21,292 bases of DNA, taken from assembly GCA_004151065.3 (NCBI GenBank), contig NWUY0300021749.1, positions 20,792-42,083 on the forward strand, written 5' to 3'. The stretch comes from Larix sibirica (Eukaryota; Streptophyta; Pinopsida; Pinales; Pinaceae). This document shows, one piece after another, positions 10,320 through 19,445 of the stretch. Each line of letters opens with the position of its first letter. The stretch's first letter is position 1. The translations under genes and the position numbers were made by a program. The notes below the pieces were generated by a model. It was not told the origin of the DNA. It worked only from the letters and a program-made list of their open reading frames with translations, and ran no database searches.

Positions 10320-10755
10320 CACAACCCCAGCGAGTCACATGTTATAGCAGGACAAGGACAAGGTAGTACTGCAGAAAACCCCACGAAAAAACCAAGACCG
10401 AGAAAAAACAACTACCCCAGAAAAGACCGAAACCGGAGACAATAACCAAAAATAGCACAAAACCGATCGGGTCACCTCAAAATACAAGGTAGTACTGCAG
10501 AAACCGCAGTGAAAAAAAACGGGAAAAACAACTACCCCAGAAAAGAACGAAACCAAAGACAATAACCAGAAATAGAACAAAATCAACCAGGTCACCTCAA
10601 AATAGCCGAGCCCGATAAGTCACTTCCCACTTATTTTTTGACTTGGTTGATACTAACTAATCTGAACGATTAGTGAAGTATGACAATACAGCACTACCAA
10701 TGCCGAAAAAACCAAGGAAACCCAAAAGAACCGAGAATCCTATCCGAGGAGCCTC
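10320..10755 (-). promoter_or_regulatory. LINE 5' UTR / probable internal promoter region
   Basis: Sequence between the LINE 5' end (10755) and the ORF1 ATG. Full-length L1 elements carry their promoter inside the 5' UTR, and this one contains a two-copy tandem repeat, as some L1 promoters do. No TATA box is evident near 10755. The ORF1 frame is open upstream from 10619 down to a TGA at 10337-10335, but it has no ATG there, so I do not call an upstream gene. Confidence 0.55.
10359..10604. repeat. Two-copy tandem repeat in the LINE 5' UTR (126 and 120 bp)
   Basis: Copy 1 is 10359-10484 and copy 2 is 10485-10604. Both start CAAGGTAGTACTGCAG and end GGTCACCTCAAAATA, sharing ACAACTACCCCAGAAAAGA and GACAATAACCA inside, with scattered differences and a 6-bp length difference. 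Both lengths are multiples of three. Confidence 0.9.
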
Positions 10756-10769
10756 GAACATTTGCAGTT
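10756..10769. repeat. Target-site duplication of the LINE, 5' side
   Basis: GAACATTTGCAGTT, identical to 4195-4208. The LINE 5' terminus adjoins it at 10755. AT-rich flank (ATATAATATAAAATTT) continues beyond. Confidence 0.93.
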
Positions 10770-11467
10770 ATATAATATAAAATTTAATTTATTTATGAAA
10801 CTATTCAATTAATCATATTCAATATTTACTTAATTTCTGGAACAAAACAAGATGCATGGTTTCTCTTATTCTTATTCATTGGGAAGTAGGAATCACATTC
10901 TCCCTGCCAAAATTATGGCTTTTCTGATTGCTAGATTCGCGGAAGCTGCATGACATGTTAACATAATGAAAGCTGTCTCCTTTAAAATTACAAGGAAATT
11001 GGAAAGGAATATATGGGAGAATGAAGAACGCCCGCTAATTTAGCCGCAGAATCTGGTGGAGTCATCATCCATGGAACATGGGTATTATATATTATGTTCC
11101 CAAATCCCACCGTCACATTTCGCAATGTTTGTGATGAGCTTTATTTTTCAGCAGAAGCTTCCTGATGATTCTCTTGGAGATTGAACCTATCACGTCTTCT
11201 GACTTCTTTGAAATGCAAATTCCATGGTATACTGTCATTAAAGCTAAAAGTTTCATCGGTTGACATTACATTGTTAATCGATCTGTCAAGACGTCAGAGA
11301 TAGATTGAGGGAGTGCAGCCTTCAGGGATGGTAAGAGCAAACGGTCAGCCCGTCACCCTATCCTTGACAATTGATAGATTGACTTTACAGCATTAGGTGG
11401 AATCCAGTTAAATATAAGATTATCTTGGTTTAAAAGTGTGGGTATTTTCTTCATATCAAGCAATTGG

Positions 11468-11479
11468 CCAGTTGAGCTA
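11468..11479 (-). promoter_or_regulatory. tRNA-like pol III A box (possible SINE remnant)
   Basis: On the minus strand TAGCTCAACTGG matches the A-box pattern TRGCNNAGYNGG except for one base, and GCAAGGGTG precedes it as in a tRNA 5' half. A weak B-box-like stretch (AACTGGATTCC, 11408-11398) lies about 60 nt downstream with four mismatches. No cloverleaf can be drawn, so at best this is an old tRNA-derived SINE. Confidence 0.25.
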
Positions 11480-11499
11480 CACCCTTGCGGGCATATAAA

Positions 11500-11593
11500 C
11501 ATTTATTGTTACAACATGCTTAAATCTATTTAAACTCAGAGATAGACATCTATTGTTACAACATGCTTAAATCTATTTAAACTCAGAGATAGA
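11500..11593. repeat. 47-bp tandem duplication, two copies
   Basis: Units 11500-11546 and 11547-11593 differ at one position (CATTTATTG versus CATCTATTG). The near-identity points to a recent local duplication. No coding content. Confidence 0.92.
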
Positions 11594-13388
11594 GATCAAA
11601 TCTTGAGATGCAAACATTTCTCCAAACTTTTGAACTTTAAACAAAAGTTTATACTTCTAAGAATTTGATCCCTCGTGACTCATGATAAATCTGAAGATAG
11701 ATCTTTAATGGTTTATATTAAATAGAACTAAAACCCATAATTAATTTTTTCATTTGATCATGGTGACAATGATAATACTACCCAATTGCAATAAAGATGC
11801 CTTTGGCTTTGCAGAAAGGAGGATATGATAGTGTCTCCAATCTTCATTATAAGAGAAGGAGCCAGTGCCCACAAATGTAAATTAAAGAGGAAGGTAGAGA
11901 GGGTATGTAGATAGATTCAAGTCATGATCAACTTATAAGCACCCTCAAAAAATCAAAACTCAGAAACAAACAACTATGTGTCATGACAGTCAACATTCAA
12001 GACGCATCATGATCATGGATGTCAATGGCTATAATATTGTTGATGTATATCAACCTTCAAAGATGGACGATAGATGTGACAGGTTTGGGTATTGTTGACC
12101 CAATGTAATTTATAATTTATAATTTACCAGTGTTTTGAAACTTCCAAACTCATGTCCTGCACTTCCTTATCAACGTTGTATTCATATACGTTACCTGAAG
12201 TTCTGAACCTGTGCTTTCATCATATATCAAATTTGCAATCATAACACTTCATCTCCAATTTGCTTCCTCTCTCTGTCGATTGTGATATTATTTCGAGTTG
12301 AATGATACAAGAATTTGTTTCTCTTATCATTATTGTGGTGTGGTGGGACTTTTGAAAAATCTGATCACAGATCAGAACGATCAATCCCTTTCAAGCTGCA
12401 TAGATATCACCATACATATATTCAAGAATAAATGTTGAATTGTCATAACACAGCTGTAGAGGCTGAATAGTGGGTACACAACAGTAGCACTCAAAGTGTC
12501 TGTCCTGTCCTTGCAAGCATTTAGACTATAACTTGCTTCCACGTTTGGATAAGCTGTCCATGTGCCTCTCATAGATATCCTTTGACTGTGATGATAAATG
12601 ATTGCTTAAATGACCATGCTGGCAATTTAAAGTTCCCCAGAAAGTACAAAATTTAAGCTCCATGTTTGATGTTGTTTACCCAAAATCAATCTGTACCAAA
12701 AATAAAAGAATGGGCCACTTGATGAAAAATAATATATTTCGAGATATGATGTCTCTATTCAACAAACATTGAGATTTCTTAACCAACTTTCATGAAAGAT
12801 AGTATTGATGGAAATAGTAATATTTAATAAGTAATGTGTAAAAGATTTAATAATGTTTTCCAGAATTTTTTTACGGTAATTCCTTCTTATTTAAAGGTGA
12901 AGTGGTTGGAACACTGGAATTGGATGTGGAATATTACAATCAAAATTACTATTTAAAAACAAAAATATAAAATCTCAATGTACTGGGATAGANATTCATT
13001 AATACTTGGTCAAACAAAACACTACACGAAATAGTATCATTCATCAAAGTAAACAATTTACACAAGATAGAATTATGAGCGACACCCACGGTGGATGCCT
13101 TAACTTATTATTATGAAGAATCTTGCAAGAATACAAGGGAGTTTGACCACTACTTGCAACTCCTTTCACAAAAATACAAATGATCCAAGTCACAACTACC
13201 TACTATCAAAACACTCGCACAATCTATTCCCTAAAGCACACATGGGTCTACCTCCTACAGATCTTGTCTCTTCAACAAAGCACACTATCAGCACCCATGT
13301 TGTTCACTATGTCATAAGTATAACCCAACACCTCAGACATATTTTTGTAAGGTTCATGGCAAGGGAGAACAGTTAGCATTAGCAGACA

Positions 13389-14306
13389 TATAAAATCTCA
13401 GCTTGAAAGGGCACAAGGGAGGTTCATTCATTTTTCCATAGTTTTGAGATCTTAAAGAAGTTGTCAAATCTGCAACATTAGACTGCTCCTATATTTCTTT
13501 CCTCATTCTTTGTTGTACAAGATCATTGAAAATCTGTTGTAATTTTTAAAATAGATGATAAGTACTAGGGTTGTAGTGATGAAATAACCCCCTCTGATTG
13601 TACATTGTCATACAATGAAATGAAATTGGTGAGTATTTTGGGACCAAGAGCGAGGCAATGATGCCACTAGGTGTCTAAATCAGTATCATTTTTATTTGTA
13701 ATGTAATTCTCTTTCAAATGTAGGTCTTCATCTGAATACATTTTTCACATGGTCAAAACCTTATTTTCACCTGTGTGATATTCCAACAGTTCTCATGGAT
13801 GCATTTTAATAGATAGTTGAAATTGTTTTCTTATTGGAATGTTTTTCATGGTTATGTTCTTCTTTTCAAGGATTAGGTTATGATTAAGGCACCCAAGCAG
13901 GCCTTTCTTTGAGATTGCTTTGTTTTGGAATACGTTGTGCCTCCTCTTAAAAATTTCAGCACTCATTTTCATTTTCATTTTGTTTTCATGGCTAATATTT
14001 TCCCTAGAGCACCTCAAGTTTTAGCAATAAACCAAGTCAAAGTTTCCATGTATATCTCAAAGGTACCTAGGGCGAAAAAATAGGATTTATACCTTCTTCT
14101 TTTTTAAGGTACCCTCCCTTGGTTAAATGAGTGGTTTGCTAACCTAAAGTGGTGCAGAGATGGTGCTATCTGCATAGCCCTCCTTGGAATTTGTATCTTA
14201 ATCAAAGCCCCCTTTCTTTTGATATTTGAATCAGTAGTTGAGACTAACTACCGAAGAAAATCACATTTTTCGTTTGAGGTAGAACCTGATGGAAAACATG
14301 GCGAAC
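13389..14306 (+). mobile_element. Probable 5' LTR (right part) of the gypsy element
   Basis: Inferred from position just ahead of the primer binding site. A TATAAAA box lies at 13389-13395, and an AATGAAATGAAA poly(A)-like stretch at about 13615-13626 would mark the end of R. The LTR could end at the CA of GGAAAACA (14297-14298), leaving an 8-nt gap before the primer binding site. The left edge (TG, U3) cannot be placed and the 3' LTR lies outside the window, so the usual check by LTR comparison is not possible here. Confidence 0.4.
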
Positions 14307-14325
14307 TGGTGTCGTTGATGGGGAC
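14307..14325 (+). other. tRNA-Asp-like primer binding site
   Basis: TGGTGTCGTTGATGGGGAC matches the plant tRNA-Asp primer binding site commonly seen in Athila/Tat elements at 15 of 19 positions; three of the four differences are C to T. Minus-strand DNA synthesis would have started here. Gag follows about 680 bp downstream. Confidence 0.6.
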
Positions 14326-15005
14326 TATATATCAGTTCTAAGAACTACGTCTGATACCTTTTCTAATTCATAGAAGAAAGGGTGGGAAGAAAGCGATAGC
14401 CCTTCATTTTATTTTCAAGAATCATTTCATTTGTCATTTATGAAGATGTATTAGTTGTGTTTGAAGTGTACGCTATGTTCTCAGTGCTTGAGATTAGAGC
14501 CTTATTCCCAAAAGGAAGTTTGAGAAGCAATCTCTGATTGGAGACTACACCCCCAAATCGAATCCACTAGGGAAACATGTTTACTTGTTGAAAATCTAGA
14601 GTAAACAGCCATAATAAAAATATCTAAAGCAAAGGGAAAGATCATTTATCCCCTAGAGTACACCAATCCCATCTGGAAAAAGAGGAAAGAAACGCTTCCT
14701 CAATCTATGTGCATAAGTTCAGATATCCCTGCAAAAACCTGATCCGTTGTCGAAATTTTTAACCTTCCGCTAGGAACCACACACAGTCGACCTGTTGAGC
14801 GTTCACCTCCATCTCCTTTGAACCCCCACACCTATCATACTCCACCACATAGGGAGACCTTCTCCCTGAAGTCCCCTATGCTCGCCAAAACGCCAATTCC
14901 TCTCATACTTTCACTAAACCTAATCCTCTTTCAATTATCCTCCATATTCTCGCTATGCGCCGCTCTCCTCTTGGTCAAATGTAGTTGTCTATCTGAACCC
15001 CTAAT
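14326..15005 (+). other. Leader between primer binding site and gag
   Basis: Untranslated leader of the gypsy element. The open stretch beginning at 14818 is out of frame with gag and has no recognisable domain, so I treat it as a shadow. Packaging signals cannot be read from sequence alone. Confidence 0.5.
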
Positions 15006-15640
15006 ATGGAGGCTCCTAATCCGCGCAACCACTGGTTGCTGGAAAAATTTAAGACATTGGTCCTACCTACTGCACACCAACTACGTGACCTGCCTGAAGG
15101 ATATCTCAAGATTCTCCCTAAGTAAAGCGAAGAAAATGGGGTTTCAGTTGAAGATCGCCTCACTATGTTCCAGGATTGCACAAATAACTTTGCTCTAGAA
15201 GAGGATGATGTCTTTTCCAAAATGTTTGCACATTCATTGGAGGGAGAAGCTAGAAAGTGATTCAGAAATTTTCCTAACAACTCCATCACTCATCGGATGT
15301 TCATGAAAAAATGGGGCGTGAAGAAAGACAATATGCATATCCTACAGAGTTCAACACCCTCAAAAGGAATAATGGAAAAACTGTTAAGGAGTTCACCACT
15401 AGGTTATGTAAGTTGTATCACCAAATACCTGAAGCTATCAAACCCTCGGATACAGCTGCCATGCTCACATACTCGATTGTCTTCAATTCTGAGTTCTCTT
15501 TGCCCCTAAGGGAAAGAAATTCAGTTGACCTGGACGCTTTGTTTTGCGATGCATAATATCTAGAGGGAAATATGAGGGTGATTGGGGTCCCCGTGAAGAC
15601 CAGAAGATGGAAGGTATCCTAATAGAAGGAGAGGAAAAGA
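15006..15640 (+). pseudogene. Gypsy gag remnant (Retrotrans_gag region)
   Basis: Gag forms the cytoplasmic particle that packages the element RNA. The start is ATG 15006-15008 (MEAPNPRNHW). The Retrotrans_gag-type segment is recognisable from VEDRLTMF, DDVFSKMFAHSL, EGEARK, then after a frame change YPTEFNTLKR, VKEFTTRL, LYHQIPEAI and FSLPLRERNS. In-frame stops interrupt it after LPK (15121-15123), after EGEARK (15258-15260) and at 15554-15556. A 1-nt loss in the G run at about 15312-15316 shifts the frame between the KKWG and REERQ segments. I see no zinc knuckle downstream, although decay may hide it. Confidence 0.8.
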
Positions 15641-16729
15641 GCCTGAAGGCTTTCCAAGCCAAGATGCACTTAGTTTGGAATAAGTTACCAAGCTCTTTTA
15701 TATTATGGAAAATGATCTTACTGAGGTCAAACAAGGTCAGGCATCAAACCCTTTCGAAGGACCTCCTTTCTGAACTCAAAATCCTCAATTTCAGGATCAG
15801 CTGTAATATAGAAGGACTCCTCTGATGGACCCATAGTGAGAAATAAGGCAGGAAAACCCTAATGTTCATCAATATCCAATACTACCTCCCGATGTCCCCC
15901 CTCCAGTAGAAGAGAGATTTTAGGAATAGTATCAGCTTGAGCAACAAGATCCAACAAACCCTTTGTCGAGTTTGAACATGTTATTTCATTTTGACGACAT
16001 GCAATGCAAAGAAGACTTGCTAGGATTTAAAAGTATGTGCATGGTGGATGAATAAGAGTACATCCTTGAGGAAGAAGCAATATGAAAAGATCAGCAAATG
16101 CTAGACTCGTCTCCTGCTCAGTTACAGTTGGTTATATATAACATTATGGAAAATGCCATGAGAGCTTATGACCTAAGGCTATGAACTAGCACTCAAAGTT
16201 TCAGGGGGGAAGAGCCCTCTAGGCCCTATAATGAGAACCGAAGGGATAATGGCAAAGTCGCACAACAACCAAGAGGAGATACAGTCCTAACAGCTACAGA
16301 TGTCAAACAAACTATCATTCCACTCAAGGAGGAAGTCAAAGGTACAAAATCCAATAAAGAGCAACTGGGCCCAACTCAAACTCTAATAAAGCAACCTCTA
16401 GCTACCAAGGTACCAGACACAAGTCCTCTTCTTATTCTTACTTTTGATATTAAGCATTAGTTGAGTAAAGTCAAGAAACAAATGCCTTTGTCTGAAGTTT
16501 TGAAGTTCATTTCCCATAAAAAACAAATATCATCCTATCTAGGTTTCAAAGATACCAACATCCCCATAGTGCCCGAAACCCCGTCTCCCCTGTAGTACTC
16601 AAACCTCTCTCTTCCCCAGATAAATCAGCTCCTTCTTCCTCTAATGTAATGGGCCTCAGTGATGAGCCTCCGCTACAAGCCGATCAAATCAACCTATAAG
16701 ATGATGCCCCCAAGATAGTCCTTGCAAGC
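15641..16729 (+). other. Degraded gag-protease spacer of the gypsy element
   Basis: Fragments such as FQAKMHLVWNKL and PFRTQNPQFQDQ in changing frames suggest the C-terminal part of gag, but no domain can be assigned. Stops occur in all frames. Confidence 0.5.
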
Positions 16730-17118
16730 TTGCTTGATGAAATAGACAGTGTCACTCCTCCTTTTTATATCACTTTAGAGTTGCAGAACTTTGACCTACA
16801 CAATTGCTTATATGATTATGGTGCCACCCATTCTTTGATGCCTCTGGTAGTCATGGAAAAGATAGGCCTAGAAATTACCATACCATATAAATATATGTTT
16901 TTCTTTTATTCCAAAAAGGTCCAATGCATCAGGTTGATCAAAGACCTAGTGATAGGAATGGTGCAAATCCCCTAAGAGTTTTTCATGATGGACGTAGTCA
17001 TGGCCAATGTCCCTCCTTCATATAGTGTGTTGCTATTTATGCACTGGGGAACCTCTGTGGGAGGAAATATTCAGTTTGAATTATCTTACACCATTATTCC
17101 TATCATTGGGGGGAACAC
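16730..17118 (+). pseudogene. Gypsy aspartic protease remnant
   Basis: A retropepsin-type protease that would cut the polyprotein. The active-site segment reads YDYGATHSLMP with Asp at 16814-16816; the family has D-S/T-G-A, so the second position is Tyr here. The following VVMEKIGL and CIRLIKDLVIGMVQIP fit the family. A stop at 16973-16975 separates this from the next segment in the same frame (DVVMANVPPSYSVLL, then GGNIQFELSYTIIPI), which is the protease C-terminal part and linker. The frame then changes into the RNase H segment. Confidence 0.75.
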
Positions 17119-17769
17119 TTGTTGGTCATGCATAGATCCAAGGATGACCTATGTTATATTGATCCTGAACACCCGACTAATATCCTTGCTTACACTTCTG
17201 ATGAATTGGGAACCTTCCTATTTATTCATCAAATTCCTTGTTCGAACCAAGTTCAATTGCTAACAGCTATTGATGAACCACCTGTAGATACCTCCGGATT
17301 GTGTAAGTTGTTTTTTGATGGAGGTTGTAATAAAAAGGGGAATGGAGTTGGTGTATTGCTCAAATATCCATCTGGAAAAGAGTTCCCTTGTGCTTTCAAG
17401 CTTTGTTTTGATTGTGCCAACAATGTTGCGGAATATGAAGCACTGATATTGGGGCTAGAAACAACGAGGGAGATGGGCATCACCCAGTTACAAATATTTG
17501 GAGATTCAAATCTGATAGATAACCATGTAAGAGGTAGGTTCCAATCGAAACATCCTAGGTTAAGACAATGCAAAAATGTAGTTTGGGACTTGTTTGACAA
17601 TTTCTTTGAATCCATAAATATCACAGCAATATCAAGGGAAGTAAATGACTGGACAGATGATTTGTCTAAATTTGCAGTAGATTTCGTTCCTCCAGATACA
17701 ATTCATTTATCATATATTTTCAAAGAAATATATAGACCCGTTGTCCTCAACAATGTTAAGCAGCGGTAG
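17119..17769 (+). pseudogene. Archaeal-type RNase H domain of the gypsy polyprotein (open segment)
   Basis: A 216-codon open stretch. RNase H removes the RNA strand of RNA-DNA hybrids. The catalytic set is present: Asp67 (FFDGGC), Glu105 (NNVAEYEAL), Asp129 (FGDSNL) and Asp180 (REVNDWTDDLSK). The pattern is that of the archaeal-type RNase H found in Tat elements, distinct from the element's own RNase H near 19100-19300. It lies between protease and RT, not after the gypsy RNase H. The frame continues past the TAG at 17767-17769 (probably from TGG) toward the RT segment, so this was part of one polyprotein and does not stand alone. The first methionine is not a real start. Confidence 0.85.
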
Positions 17770-18844
17770 GTGTTCGAAGATGATGAACATATCAAAATAT
17801 TCTTACACCTAGTTGACGAGTATGCGGAGATGCATATCGATTTAGAAGAGGAACAAGGAGAAGAAGATACAGGTACGAAATAGGTTAGGAAAGGAGGTTC
17901 ACCATAGATGATAGGGGGGCAATAAATCATTCAGCTTAAGACTAACTACATACCAAAGGGATTGGTCCCCTTAGAAATGCTATTTGATTCTAACGAAGTG
18001 CTATCCAAACCCACCATCAAACCAGATGCAACTGAGCTGGAGGAATATAATTTAAAAGGTGAAAGTCATCTCAATATTGTCAAATTATCTAAAAGTCCGA
18101 CAAACAAAGAGAAAGATCAGTACATCGAGCTATTCAAACAATTCAAAGACGTGTTCATGTGGGACTATGAAGATCTTAAAACATATGACCCCAATATCTT
18201 TCAACACTAAATCCCCTTAGCAGAAGACACTAATCCTTTCGAACAAAAGCAGCGCCAAGTAAATCCTATATTGCACCCATTGATTGAACAAGAAGTGAGA
18301 AAGTTACTCCGAGCAAAAATCATAATACCTATTCGATATTTTGAATGGGTGGCAAACCTAGTTCCGGTAAGAAAGAAAAATGAAGAAATAGAGCCTCCTT
18401 GAAGGATAATTATCCATTACCCAAAATGGACCAGATGCTATAGAGGGTAGTAGGATTGGAAAGGATGTCTATGTTAGAAGGTTTTCATGTTACAATCAAG
18501 TAAAAATGCATCCTAATGATATCGTTAAAAACACTTTTACCACGCTCTAGGGAAATTTCGCTTATCAAGGGATGCCATTCGGGTTAATGAACGCTGGAGC
18601 TACATTTCAAAGAGCCATGGATTTCGCTTTTGTTGATATAAAGGGTCATTTTATCGTCATCTACTTGGATGACTTGATAGTTTTCTGCAAAAATCCAAAG
18701 ACCACATACAACATACAACATCTCAAAGCAATTTTTGAGAGGTGTAAGAGATTTGGCATATCATTGAACCCAAACAAGTCATTCTTTGGGATGGAAGAAC
18801 GAAAAATAATTGGTCATAGTGTTAGCACAAGGGGTGAATATTGA
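17770..18844 (+). pseudogene. Gypsy reverse transcriptase remnant
   Basis: The region before RT is in the same frame as the RNase H segment and is cut by several stops (17767-17769, about 17881, 18208-18210). Recognisable parts are PKGLVPLEMLFD, FKDVFMWDYEDLKTYD, RKLLRAKIIIPIR, and WVANLVPVRKKNEE at about 18340-18390. The CVDFRNLNRA-type motif that should follow is missing, and the text resumes at SLKDNYPLPKMDQML in another frame. Motif A reads SMLEGF, with Glu for the catalytic Asp, followed by another frame break. MPFGLMNAGATFQRAM at 18572 and IYLDD (YLDD at 18662-18673) are intact. The enzyme cannot be active. Confidence 0.88.
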
Positions 18845-19445
18845 TCTTGATAGAGTGGAGGTTATTAATACCATTCCTATTCCTAGGCATAAGAAAGGCT
18901 TGCAATCACTCTTCGACAAAACAAATTTTCTAAGAATATTTTTACCAAATTTTGCTTAAGTGACTAAATATATGACTAAAATGATGAAGAAATATTATGA
19001 GGTCATATGGGATGATAGGTCAATCGAAGATTTCGTTTCCATCAAGAGAGCACTCGAAGAGGCCCCAGTATTCATCAGTCCCAACTACTGAAAAGACTTC
19101 TTGATCTTCTCATTTCCATTAGATCACACGGTAGTCGTTGTCTTGTTACAAAAAAATGAGAAACAACTTGAACAACCAACTGCATTTTTCAATAAAGACA
19201 TCAGAGATGGTGAGCTTAAGTATAACATTATGGAGAAGCAAGCATATGCATTTGTCAAAGCACTAAAATCCTTTAGATAGTGTGTATTGCAATCAAGGAT
19301 AGTAGCATTTGTCCATCACGCCAATGTAAAACAAATCTTATGCCAACCTCAAGCAAACGAAAGGTGGGTTAAATGGATTACTAAAATTCAATAATTCAAT
19401 TTCGTTATGAAACCAACCAAGCAGTGAAAGGCCAGGGGTTATCCA
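18845..19445 (+). pseudogene. Gypsy RT connection and own RNase H remnant
   Basis: After a frame change near 18835 the sequence reads VEVINTIPIPRHKKGLQS and FLRIFLPNFA (RT thumb), then DFLIFSFPLDHT, VVVLLQKNEK, QPTAFFNKDIRDGELKY, IMEKQAYAFVKAL and LQSRIVAFV. This is the standard gypsy RNase H, here with stops after PNFA, NY and SFR. It is the second RNase H of the element. Confidence 0.8.

Larger units (their letters stand above)
4209..10755 (-). mobile_element. Full-length, inactive L1-type LINE retrotransposon (6547 bp)
   Basis: Non-LTR retrotransposon read on the minus strand. The layout from its 5' end is a 5' UTR of about 436 bp with a tandem repeat (10755-10320), ORF1 (10319-8598), ORF2 (8598-4259) and a 50-bp 3' UTR ending in about six A residues. 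A perfect 14-bp target-site duplication flanks it, so both ends are defined and there is no 5' truncation. ORF1 has the DUF4283 plus zinc-knuckle pattern of plant L1 elements. ORF2 has an apurinic-type endonuclease, reverse transcriptase, a zf-RVT-like segment and an archaeal-type RNase H, which is typical of plant L1 lineages. On the target, the first-strand nick inferred from the duplication is ...GCAGTT/ATAT, close to the usual T-rich/A site. ORF2 carries six stops and one 1-nt deletion, so the copy cannot supply its own enzyme. Confidence 0.95.
10770..13388. other. Intergenic DNA; no gene recognised
   Basis: No frame resembles a known protein; the few open stretches (12381-12572 minus, 13113-13376 plus) are short and show no domain. 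It holds a 47-bp tandem duplication at 11500-11593 and a tRNA-like A box on the minus strand at 11468-11479. An N lies at 12993. The right part, from roughly 13000, is probably U3 of the gypsy 5' LTR, but its left edge cannot be fixed. Confidence 0.5.

Noticed and set aside
8656-10347. Plus-strand open stretches opposite ORF1 (8656-8994, 9445-9828, 10153-10347)
   Set aside because: Shadows of ORF1 on the opposite strand, without domains.
10335-10595. 86-codon open stretch with repeated hydrophobic segments upstream of ORF1
   Set aside because: It begins with GTG and has no ATG. It is explained by the tandem repeat, whose units are multiples of three.
14818-15198. 126-codon plus-strand open stretch ahead of gag
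   Set aside because: The gag motifs (NHWLLEKF, VEDRLTMF) are in a different frame over the same bases, so this is a shadow in the leader and early gag.
17253-17624. 123-codon minus-strand open stretch
   Set aside because: Antisense to the archaeal-type RNase H segment.
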